From: Dechloromonas sp.
GTDB lineage: Bacteria > Pseudomonadota > Gammaproteobacteria > Burkholderiales > Rhodocyclaceae
NCBI GenBank assembly: GCA_028687035.1
Contig: JAQUAX010000019.1
Span: forward strand, 1 to 55,404
Direction of reading: 5' to 3'
Length of the DNA stretch: 55,404 nucleotides
Of the stretch, positions 46,657 to 55,404 are shown piece by piece (position 1 is the first letter of the stretch; every line of letters starts with the position of its first letter). A program made the translations under genes and the position numbers. A model generated the notes under the pieces. That model was not told the DNA's origin and searched no databases. It saw only the letters and a program-made list of their open reading frames with translations.

Positions 46657-47528
46657 GGGTATACCTTTTGTTCTCCGGGCGGCCGGGTCTTGAAGCGGCG
46701 ATGCACCCAGTAGTACTGCTCCGGCATGCGCAGCACCTGGTTTTCGATGAAGCGGTTCATGAATTCGGTATCGGCCTCGACGCTGTCGCCGGGGAAATTA
46801 TCCCAGGGCGGCATCACCTCGACCTCGTAGCCGTCGGGCACCATCCGGGCAATGCACGGCACGACCTGCGCGCCGGTCAGCCGGACCAGTCGCGACAGCG
46901 CCGGAATGGTCGCCGCCGGCACGCCGAAGAAGGGCACGAAGATCGATTCCTTGCGACCGAAGTCCATATCAGGCAGGTAGTAGAAGGGGTAGCCGTCCTT
47001 CATCGACTTGACGATCTTGCGCATGCCTTCCTTGCGCGACAGCAGCAGCGCCGGGTTGAAGCGGGTCCGGCCGTGGTATAGCAGGCGGTTGAAGACCGGA
47101 TTCTTCTGCTGCGAGAACACGCTGCACGCCGTCAGGTACATCGAGATCCGCGTCGCGCCGGCATCCAGCCCGACGAAATGCGGGCAGAGCATGATCGTCG
47201 GCCGGTCGCCACGTTCGGTCAGGTGCTCGATACCGCGAATCCGGATGATGCGCTCCAGGCGATCCTGAGGCGCCCACCAGCCGAGCGAACGATCGAGCGC
47301 CGACTGCGCGAAGGCGACGAAATGACGGCGGGCGAGCGCTTCGCGTTCCGCCTCGCCGAGCTCGGGAAAACACAGGCGCAGGTTGGTCAGCACGACGCCC
47401 CGGCGCTCCCGTCCGAAGCGGTAGAGCAGTCGCCCGAGCCCGGCGCCGAGAGCGCGCAGCCAGCGCAACGGCAGCCAGTGCAGCAGCCACAGCAGCCCCA
47501 CCGCCAGATAGCTCGGCAGCAGCTTCAT
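46653..47528 (-). CDS. Lysophospholipid / lipid A acyltransferase (LpxL/HtrB family)
   Basis: 291-residue inner-membrane acyltransferase with an N-terminal hydrophobic helix (LLPSYLAVGLLWLLHWLPL). The HxxxxD catalytic motif is MLCPHFVGLDAGA near 133-145, the second family block YYLPDMDFGRKESIFVPFFGVPAATIPALSRL follows. Members add secondary acyl chains to lipid A. SD AAGGT upstream of the ATG. It is divergent from metK across a 215-base gap and coupled to a GNAT gene. Confidence 0.92.
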   Translation of the reverse strand: MKLLPSYLAVGLLWLLHWLPLRWLRALGAGLGRLLYRFGRERRGVVLTNLRLCFPELGEAEREALARRHFVAFAQSALDRSLGWWAPQDRLERIIRIRGIEHLTERGDRPTIMLCPHFVGLDAGATRISMYLTACSVFSQQKNPVFNRLLYHGRTRFNPALLLSRKEGMRKIVKSMKDGYPFYYLPDMDFGRKESIFVPFFGVPAATIPALSRLVRLTGAQVVPCIARMVPDGYEVEVMPPWDNFPGDSVEADTEFMNRFIENQVLRMPEQYYWVHRRFKTRPPGEQKVYP

Positions 47529-47597
47529 GCGGACCTTCCTGCGGCGACATGCGCCCGCCTACTGCACGGTATCGAAAAGACCATAGTTATCCGGGGG

Positions 47598-47625
47598 TTG
47601 AAACCCGGTTGAAAAAGGTTAACAT
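47598..47625 (+). promoter_or_regulatory. Candidate metK promoter
   Basis: TTGAAA at 47598-47603 and TAACAT at 47620-47625, 16 bases apart. An imperfect CCGGG/CCCGG stem overlaps the -35. The leader would be about 115 bases. Other AT-rich boxes nearby (CATTAT 47623) make the exact choice uncertain. Confidence 0.35.
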
Positions 47626-47691
47626 TATCCGTTCGCCGAGTTAAACAGACAACTTGCGGGGCGACCGACAAATACCGCTAAAGCGTCGCCT

Positions 47692-47739
47692 GCTCCTGGT
47701 CCGAGGCCGGTCACGCTGGACCCAAGGACCGCCCGGAGC
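47692..47739 (+). promoter_or_regulatory. Structured metK leader hairpin covering the RBS
   Basis: A layered hairpin: GCTCC (47692-47696) pairs GGAGC (47735-47739); GGTCC (47698-47702) pairs GGACC (47726-47730), or in the alternative GGACC (47718-47722); GGTC (47709-47712) pairs GACC (47719-47722). The outer 3' arm GGAGC is also the ribosome-binding site of metK (ATG 47744). I do not recognise it as SAM-I, SAM-II or the SAM/SAH riboswitch. It may be a cis-acting control element; folding and function are inferred. Confidence 0.5.
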
Positions 47740-47743
47740 ACTC

Positions 47744-48907
47744 ATGAGCGAATATCTCTTCACCTCGGAATCGGTTTCCGAAGGCCACCCCGACAAGGTC
47801 GCCGACCAGATTTCCGACGCCATCCTCGACGCCATCCTCGCCCAGGACCCGCATTCGCGTGTCGCCGCGGAAACGCTGTGCAACACCGGCCTGGTCGTGC
47901 TGGCCGGCGAGATCACCACCGCCGCCAACGTCGATTACATCCAGGTCGCCCGCGACACGATCAAGCGCATCGGCTACGACAATACGGAGTACGGCATCGA
48001 CTACAAGGGCTGCGCGGTGCTGGTCGCCTACGACAAGCAGAGCCCGGACATTGCCCAGGGCGTCAACAAGGCCTACGACGACAACCTCGACCAGGGCGCC
48101 GGCGACCAGGGCCTGATGTTCGGCTACGCCTGCGACGAGACGCCGTCGCTGATGCCGCTGCCGATCTACCTGTCGCACCGCCTCGTCGAGCGCCAGGCGA
48201 TGCTGCGCAAGGACGGCCGCCTGCCGTGGGCCCGCCCGGACGCCAAGTCGCAGGTCACGATCCGCTACGTCGACGGCAAGCCGGATGCGATCGACACCAT
48301 CGTGCTGTCCACGCAGCATTCGCCTGACATCAGCCTCGAGGACCTGCGCGAAGCGACCATCGAGCAGATCATCAAACCGGTGCTGCCGAAAGAACTGATC
48401 AAGGGCGACATCAAGTATCTGGTCAACCCGACCGGCCGCTTCGTCGTCGGCGGTCCGCAGGGCGACTGCGGCCTGACCGGGCGCAAGATCATCGTCGACA
48501 CCTACGGCGGAGCCGCCCCGCACGGCGGCGGCGCCTTCTCCGGCAAGGACCCGTCCAAGGTCGACCGTTCCGCCGCCTACGCGGGCCGCTACGTCGCCAA
48601 GAACATCGTCGCTGCCGGCCTGGCCAGCAAGTGCCTGGTCCAGGTGTCGTACGCGATCGGCGTCGCCCACCCGACGTCGATCATGGTCGAGACCTTCGGC
48701 ACCGGCAAGGTCAGCAACGAAACGCTGACCGAACTGGTCAAGAAGCACTTCGACCTGCGCCCGAAGGGCATCGTCAACATGCTGAACCTGCTCCGCCCGA
48801 TCTACCAGAAGACCGCTGCCTACGGCCACTTCGGCCGCGAGGAGCCGGAATTCACCTGGGAAGCGACGGACCGCGCCGCCTTGTTGCGCAACGACGCCGG
48901 GCTGTAA
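47744..48907 (+). CDS. metK: S-adenosylmethionine synthetase
   Basis: Makes SAM from methionine and ATP. 387 residues. Start ATG at 47744 ([31 protein letters not shown]); the open frame upstream is leader RNA. GHPDK is the ATP motif, [15 protein letters not shown] the central loop, and [20 protein letters not shown] the C-terminal phosphate loop. It opens the methyl-cycle block. The RBS GGAG is in the leader hairpin, and a strong stem follows the stop. Confidence 0.98.
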   Translation: MSEYLFTSESVSEGHPDKVADQISDAILDAILAQDPHSRVAAETLCNTGLVVLAGEITTAANVDYIQVARDTIKRIGYDNTEYGIDYKGCAVLVAYDKQSPDIAQGVNKAYDDNLDQGAGDQGLMFGYACDETPSLMPLPIYLSHRLVERQAMLRKDGRLPWARPDAKSQVTIRYVDGKPDAIDTIVLSTQHSPDISLEDLREATIEQIIKPVLPKELIKGDIKYLVNPTGRFVVGGPQGDCGLTGRKIIVDTYGGAAPHGGGAFSGKDPSKVDRSAAYAGRYVAKNIVAAGLASKCLVQVSYAIGVAHPTSIMVETFGTGKVSNETLTELVKKHFDLRPKGIVNMLNLLRPIYQKTAAYGHFGREEPEFTWEATDRAALLRNDAGL

Positions 48908-48916
48908 GCCCCGACC

Positions 48917-48943
48917 GGCCATCGCCCTGGCGAGGCGATGGCC
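48917..48943 (+). terminator. Hairpin after metK
   Basis: A perfect 10-bp stem GGCCATCGCC/GGCGATGGCC (48917-48926, 48934-48943), loop of seven. Followed by AAAAC rather than U, so as a + strand terminator it is partial at best. Confidence 0.5.
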
Positions 48944-48975
48944 AAAACCGCAGCTTATTGCTAAAATCAGCAAAT

Positions 48976-50175
48976 ATGCTGAAGAAGATTCCCGTCCAAC
49001 AGTTGCGGCTCGGCATGCACTTGCAGGCCTTCTGCGGCGCATGGCTGGACCATCCCTTCTGGCGAACGCAATTCGTGCTGACCGACCCGCGGGACATCGG
49101 ACTGATCCTCGAGAGTTCGATCACCGAGGTGTGGATCGATGCCGCCAGAGGCCGCGATGTCGAAGCGGCGGCTCCGGCAGACAGCGTCGAATGTGCCGAG
49201 GAAATCCCGCCGGAACCGCCTGCTGTCATCGAGAAGGCCGGGTTTTCCGACGAACTGAAGCGGGCGGCGCGCATCTGCGCCAAAGGCCGCGAAGCGGTCG
49301 TCTCGATGTTTCAGGAAGCCCGCATGGGCAAGGCCGTTGACGCGGATGCGGCAGCCCCGCTGGTCGAGGAAATTTCCAACTCGGTGCTGCGCAACCCCGG
49401 CGCACTGATCAGCCTGGCCCGGCTGAAGACGGCCGACGACTACACCTACCTGCACTCGGTCGCCGTCTGCGCGCTGATGATCGCGCTGGCCCGCCAGCTC
49501 GGGCTCGACGAGGCACAGACCCGCGAAGCCGGCATGGCCGGCCTGCTGCACGACCTGGGCAAGGCGATGATGCCGATGGCCGTGCTGAACAAGCCGGGCA
49601 AGCTGACCGACGAGGAATTCGCACTGATCAAGACGCACCCGGCGGAAGGCCACAAGCTGCTGCTCGAAGGGAAGGGCATCAGCGCAGCGGTCAAGGACGT
49701 CTGTCTGCACCATCACGAGAAGATCGACGGCAGCGGTTACCCGGAAGGGCTGGCCGGCGACGCAATCAGCCTGCTGGCCAGAATGGGCGCGGTTTGCGAC
49801 GTCTACGACGCGGTGACCTCGAACCGGCCGTACAAGGCCGGTTGGGATCCGGCCGAATCGATCCGGCGCATGGCCGAGTGGCAGGGCCATTTCGACCCCA
49901 CGGTCTTCCAGGCTTTCGTCAAGAGCCTGGGCATCTATCCGGTCGGGTCGCTGGTCCGGCTGAAGTCGGGACGGCTCGGCGTCGTCGTCGAACAGGGCGA
50001 GCAGTCGCTGCTGACCCCGAAGGTCAAGGTCTTCTTCTCGACCAAGGCGCGCGCCTACATCCCGCCGACGATCGTCGATCTGGCGCGCAGCCCCGAGAAG
50101 ATCGCCGGGCGCGAGGATGCCGGAAAATGGGGAATCCGCGACGTCGACCGCTACTGGGCCGACGACAAGGCCTGA
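48976..50175 (+). CDS. HD-GYP domain protein with DUF3391, cyclic di-GMP phosphodiesterase
   Basis: 399 residues. N-terminal DUF3391 (about 1-90, KKIPVQQLRLGMHLQAFCGAWLDHPFW), then an HD-GYP domain (about 145-330): H160 in YLHSVAV, HD pair in GLLHDLGKAMMP (192-193), VCLHHHEKIDGSGYPEG near 252-268 with the GYP triad intact, and DVYDAVTSNRPYKAG. So hydrolysis of c-di-GMP is expected. Start ATG 48976 has no Shine-Dalgarno; TTGCT/AGCAA stem surrounds the upstream TAAAAT box. It sits between metK and ahcY on the same strand. Its counter-enzyme type, a GGDEF cyclase, is at 2.6 kb. Confidence 0.93.
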   Translation: MLKKIPVQQLRLGMHLQAFCGAWLDHPFWRTQFVLTDPRDIGLILESSITEVWIDAARGRDVEAAAPADSVECAEEIPPEPPAVIEKAGFSDELKRAARICAKGREAVVSMFQEARMGKAVDADAAAPLVEEISNSVLRNPGALISLARLKTADDYTYLHSVAVCALMIALARQLGLDEAQTREAGMAGLLHDLGKAMMPMAVLNKPGKLTDEEFALIKTHPAEGHKLLLEGKGISAAVKDVCLHHHEKIDGSGYPEGLAGDAISLLARMGAVCDVYDAVTSNRPYKAGWDPAESIRRMAEWQGHFDPTVFQAFVKSLGIYPVGSLVRLKSGRLGVVVEQGEQSLLTPKVKVFFSTKARAYIPPTIVDLARSPEKIAGREDAGKWGIRDVDRYWADDKA

Positions 50176-50183
50176 AACCGGTT

Positions 50184-50189
50184 TATAAT
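50184..50189 (+). promoter_or_regulatory. -10 box of the ahcY riboswitch transcript
   Basis: Perfect TATAAT (extended GTTTATAAT context) 10-11 bases before the first base of the SAH riboswitch, which fits a transcript starting near 50196. No consensus -35 is seen at 17 bases. Confidence 0.6.
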
Positions 50190-50196
50190 CCGCAAC

Positions 50197-50256
50197 CTAC
50201 CGAGGAGCGCTGCAGGGGATTTTCTCTCTCAGGCTCGGTTCTAAACGGCGCTCACC
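50197..50256 (+). ncRNA. S-adenosylhomocysteine (SAH) riboswitch
   Basis: Matches the SAH riboswitch: CCGAG (50200-50204) pairs CTCGG (50234-50238), and the pseudoknot GAGCGC (50205-50210) pairs GCGCTC (50248-50253), with the conserved CGAGGAGCGCTGCA and CAGGCTCGG segments. It senses SAH and, in the known betaproteobacterial examples, raises ahcY expression when SAH builds up. It precedes ahcY by about 74 bases; two further GC stems (50265-50280 and 50284-50303) lie between it and the RBS and could be the expression platform. Confidence 0.92.
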
Positions 50257-50329
50257 CAATCCATCCGTGCCGGGCACGGGATGCCGGGTGAGCATTCCGC
50301 CCGGCCACACAGTTCATGAGGAGCTTGCT

Positions 50330-51730
<1,401 letters not shown>

Positions 51731-51753
51731 GCGACGGCGCCCCGACGGTGAGC

Positions 51754-52569
51754 ATGAACTCCTTCCACGCGCGGCAGAAGAAGCCGCGCCCGGCAGCCCA
51801 GACGGCCCATGAACGGCCGGCCGGCCTGTCGCGCGTGGATGCACTGCTCGTCCGCCAGGGCCTCGCCGCATCGCGCACCGCCGCGCAGTGGCTGATCAAG
51901 GAAGGGCGAGTCCGCTGGGCTGGCGGTCCGGTCGCCAAACCGGCGCTGGAATTGCCCGACGATACGCCGTTGACCGTGGAAGCCGACCCGGAGGCGCATT
52001 ACGTGTCGCGCGGCGGGCTGAAGCTGGCCGGCGCGCTCGCGCAGACCGGACTTTCGGTCTCCGGCCGGCATTGTCTCGACGTCGGCCAGTCGACCGGCGG
52101 CTTCACCGACTGCCTGCTGCAGGCCGGTGCGAAGCACGTAGTCGGCGTCGATGTCGGGCACGGCCAGCTGCACCCGCAGCTGCAGGCCGACCCGGCGGTG
52201 ACCGCGATCGAAGGCGTCAATTGCCGCGCGCTGTCCGCTGCTGACCTCGGCGACGCGCTGCCGGCCGGCGGTTTCGACCTGATCGTCGGTGACGTTTCCT
52301 TCATCTCGCTGACCCTGGTGCTGCCGCAACTGCCGCCCCTGCTCGCCGCCGGCGGTGACCTGCTGCTGCTGGTCAAGCCGCAGTTCGAAGTCGGCCCGGG
52401 CAATCTCGGCAAGGGCGGCATCGTCCGCGATCCTGCACTTTACGGCGAGGTCGAGGCCAAGCTGCGCCAATGCGCGCATCACCTGGGCCTGGCCGTCCGG
52501 GGCTGGTTCGACAGCCCGATCACCGGCGGCGACGGCAACCGCGAATTCTTCATCTGGCTGAACAAATGA
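51754..52569 (+). CDS. tlyA: TlyA-type hemolysin / rRNA methyltransferase family protein
   Basis: 271 residues. An S4 domain (RVDALLVRQGLAASRTAAQWLIKEGRV, about 27-85) precedes an FtsJ-like methyltransferase: SAM site CLDVGQSTGGFTDCLL, GVDVGHGQLH, VGDVSFISLTLVLP, LLLVKPQFEVG. TlyA proteins 2'-O-methylate rRNA in some bacteria. The ATG at 51754 adds an N-terminal leader (NSFHARQKKPRPAAQ) of about 26 residues compared with family members that begin at the S4 domain; a GTG at 51835 (VDALLVRQG) is an alternative. It uses SAM and yields SAH, fitting its place between ahcY and metF; ATGA overlap with metF. Confidence 0.88.
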   Translation: MNSFHARQKKPRPAAQTAHERPAGLSRVDALLVRQGLAASRTAAQWLIKEGRVRWAGGPVAKPALELPDDTPLTVEADPEAHYVSRGGLKLAGALAQTGLSVSGRHCLDVGQSTGGFTDCLLQAGAKHVVGVDVGHGQLHPQLQADPAVTAIEGVNCRALSAADLGDALPAGGFDLIVGDVSFISLTLVLPQLPPLLAAGGDLLLLVKPQFEVGPGNLGKGGIVRDPALYGEVEAKLRQCAHHLGLAVRGWFDSPITGGDGNREFFIWLNK

Positions 52570-53393
52570 AACCCGAAATCTCCATCGAATTCTTTCCGCC
52601 GCAGACACCCGAAGGGCTGGAAAAATTGCGGTCGACCCGCGCCGAGCTGGCAAAACTGCAGCCCGAATTCTTCTCGGTGACCTACGGCGCCGGCGGCTCG
52701 ACCCGCGAACGCACCTTCACCGTGGTCAAGGAAATCGCTGCCGAAGGCTTCGATGCGGCGCCGCACCTGTCGTGCATCGGCTCGACCCGGGAAAACATCC
52801 GCGAAATCCTCGCCGAGTACAAGGCCGCCGGCATCCGCCGCACCGTCGCGCTGCGCGGCGACCTGCCGTCGGGCATGGCCGAGACCGGCGAATTCCGCTA
52901 TGCCAATGAACTGGTCGAATTCATCCGCGCCGAGACCGGCGACTGGTTCACGATCGAGGTCGCCGCCTACCCCGAATGGCACCCGCAAGCCAGGAGCCCC
53001 CGGGACGACCTCGCCGCCTTCGTCCGCAAGGTCCGCGCCGGTGCCGACTCGGCGATCACGCAGTATTTCTACAACGCCGACGCCTATTTCCACTTCGTCG
53101 ACGAGGTCCGTGCTCAAGGCATCGACATCCCGATCGTGCCGGGCATCATGCCGATCGCCAGCTTCTCCAAGCTCGCCCGATTTTCGGATGCCTGCGGCGC
53201 CGACATCCCGCGCTGGATGCGCAAGAAGTTCGAGAGCTTCGGCGACGACAGCGATTCGATCCGCGCCTTCGGCCTCGACGTCGTCACCGAGCTGAGCCAG
53301 CGCCTGCTCGCCGGCGGCGCACCCGGCCTGCATTTCTATTCCATGAACCAGTCCGCACTGACGCTGGAAATCTGTCGCCGTCTCCAGGGCTGA
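52566..53393 (+). CDS. metF: 5,10-methylenetetrahydrofolate reductase
   Basis: FAD enzyme that makes 5-methyl-THF for remethylation of homocysteine. 275 residues; start ATG 52566 overlaps the tlyA stop (ATGA). KPEISIEFFPPQTPEG with the key glutamate near the N-terminus, then FFSVTYGAGGSTRERT, TVALRGDLPSG, and QYFYNADAYFHF. Completes the ahcY-tlyA-metF run, so SAH recycling and methyl supply are made together. Followed by a strong terminator shared with atpC. Confidence 0.98.
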   Translation: MKPEISIEFFPPQTPEGLEKLRSTRAELAKLQPEFFSVTYGAGGSTRERTFTVVKEIAAEGFDAAPHLSCIGSTRENIREILAEYKAAGIRRTVALRGDLPSGMAETGEFRYANELVEFIRAETGDWFTIEVAAYPEWHPQARSPRDDLAAFVRKVRAGADSAITQYFYNADAYFHFVDEVRAQGIDIPIVPGIMPIASFSKLARFSDACGADIPRWMRKKFESFGDDSDSIRAFGLDVVTELSQRLLAGGAPGLHFYSMNQSALTLEICRRLQG

Positions 53394-53416
53394 TCGGCTG
53401 GAACAGCATATGAAAC

Positions 53417-53447
53417 AAAAAGGGCAGCCCGACGGGCTGCCCTTTTT
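53417..53447. terminator. Bidirectional terminator between metF and atpC
   Basis: A 14-base arm on each side (AAAAAGGGCAGCCC and GGGCTGCCCTTTTT, loop GAC) gives a strong stem with U runs on both strands. It ends metF (+) and the atp operon (-). Confidence 0.93.
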
Positions 53448-53471
53448 AATTGACGGACCTTGCGGACCCGC

Positions 53472-53897
53472 TTAATGCACGGCCTTGCGCAGACGCTGGA
53501 TGGTCTGCAGCTGCGCGATGGCTTGCGCCAGTTCGGCTTCCGCAGCAGCGTAATCCATCTCGGCCTGGCGGTTGGCCAGGGCCTCCTCGGCACGCTTCTT
53601 GGCTTCCAGCGCCTTGGCCTCGTCCAGATCGTGCGCACGAATCGCGGTATCAGCCAACACGGTAATCATGTCGGGCTGAACCTCCAGCATGCCGCCGGAC
53701 ACATACACCAACTCGAACTCGCTCTGGCCCTGCACCTTCAGACGAATGGTGCCGGGCTTGATGCGAGTAAGCAGCGGGGTATGCTTGGGCAGGATGCCGA
53801 GCTCCCCGGCTTCGCCGGGGAACACCGCGATCTCGACCAGGCCGGAGAAGATCGACTCCTCGGCGCTGACGACATCACAATGAACAGTCATAACCAT
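53472..53897 (-). CDS. atpC: ATP synthase epsilon chain
   Basis: 141-residue F1 epsilon subunit. Beta-sandwich ([40 protein letters not shown]) then the C-terminal helical hairpin (about 85-141). It couples rotation and inhibits reverse ATP hydrolysis. The first ATG at 53897 is chosen since AGGAG is 6 bases before it; a second ATG two codons on is less well placed. Last gene of the F1 operon. Confidence 0.98.
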   Translation of the reverse strand: MVMTVHCDVVSAEESIFSGLVEIAVFPGEAGELGILPKHTPLLTRIKPGTIRLKVQGQSEFELVYVSGGMLEVQPDMITVLADTAIRAHDLDEAKALEAKKRAEEALANRQAEMDYAAAEAELAQAIAQLQTIQRLRKAVH

Positions 53898-53922
53898 TGC
53901 TGGCTCCTATGCTGAGGCCGCA

Positions 53923-55356
<1,434 letters not shown>

Positions 55357-55362
55357 CTAGCG

Positions 55363-55404
55363 TCAGACAGCGGCGGCGCCGCTCACGATTTCCGAAAGTT
55401 CCTT
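55363..55404 (-). CDS. atpG: ATP synthase gamma chain, C-terminal end only (truncated by window edge)
   Basis: The last 13 codons on the minus strand read KELSEIVSGAAAV and a TGA stop (55365-55363). This is the conserved C-terminus of the F1 gamma subunit, and its position just before atpD confirms it. The rest of the gene is outside the window. Confidence 0.85.
   Translation of the reverse strand, partial: KELSEIVSGAAAV

Noticed and set aside
47592..47743. metK leader as a SAM/SAH or SAM-II riboswitch
   Set aside because: The end GGAGCA resembles the SAM/SAH riboswitch tail, but the CAACGGCUUCC-type loop and its helix are not present, so I call it only an unnamed structured leader.

Overview
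The window is a dense stretch of GC-rich bacterial chromosome with 51 protein genes. The first (minC) and last (atpG) are cut by the window edges. I see no rRNA, tRNA, CRISPR array, insertion sequence, prophage or integrase-flanked island; the only recombinase is the housekeeping XerC. The gene set and order (pilMNOPQ-aroK-aroB-gltBD, dapF-DUF484-xerC, hslVU, lptM-lysA beside cyaY, an SAH riboswitch on ahcY, a betaproteobacterial minCDE) point to a betaproteobacterium, most likely a Rhodocyclales member (Azospira/Dechloromonas/Azonexus-like). That taxonomic placement is inference from content and order, not from a marker-gene search. No gap between genes exceeds about 215 bases; the larger gaps hold promoters, hairpins or the riboswitch described below.

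Layout. 1-2.6 kb (+): minC(end)-minD-minE, then a short ClpX-like AAA+ ATPase without the zinc-binding domain, whose start codon lies in a strong hairpin. 2.6-9.8 kb (-): a diguanylate cyclase, an acetate permease, and a fatty-acid or acyl-CoA oxidation set (ETF-ubiquinone oxidoreductase, large acyl-CoA dehydrogenase, acyl-CoA ligase). 9.9-12.7 kb (+): a hybrid PAS histidine kinase and an OmpR-type regulator, divergent from the ligase across a palindromic operator candidate. 12.8-16.3 kb (-): EF-G-like GTPase and glmU. 16.4-29.3 kb (-): gltD, gltB, aroB, aroK, pilQ, pilP, pilO, pilN, pilM (type IV pilus alignment complex and secretin, shikimate steps, glutamate synthase). 29.5-34 kb: ponA (+), cyaY (-), lptM-lysA-hslR (+). 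34-43.5 kb (-): AEC transporter, hslU, hslV, a double-STAS protein, a zinc-type ABC importer (permease, ATPase, binding protein), an outer-membrane porin-like protein, a DUF2946-like Cys/His protein, rlmI, and a 50-residue basic protein with its own promoter and terminator. 43.7-47.5 kb (-): xerC, DUF484, dapF, GNAT, lipid A acyltransferase. 47.7-53.4 kb (+): the methyl cycle, metK, an HD-GYP protein, SAH riboswitch-ahcY, tlyA, metF. 53.5-55.4 kb (-): atpC, atpD, end of atpG.

How the genes fit together. Envelope growth and division functions dominate (Min system, GlmU, PBP1A, lysA/dapF for DAP and lysine, LptM, lipid A acylation, PilM-Q). The metK-ahcY-metF block makes SAM, recycles SAH and supplies methyl groups, and ahcY is controlled by an SAH-sensing RNA. 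The acyl-CoA set passes electrons from beta-oxidation to quinone through ETF and ETF-QO. The most interesting non-coding signals are the hairpin over the clpX-like start, a terminator-like hairpin inside the gltBD leader, an RBS-masking hairpin in the metK leader, a 12-bp inverted repeat linking the DUF2946-like stop to the porin ribosome-binding site, and a small intergenic palindrome family with core CGCGGTCGACCGCG.
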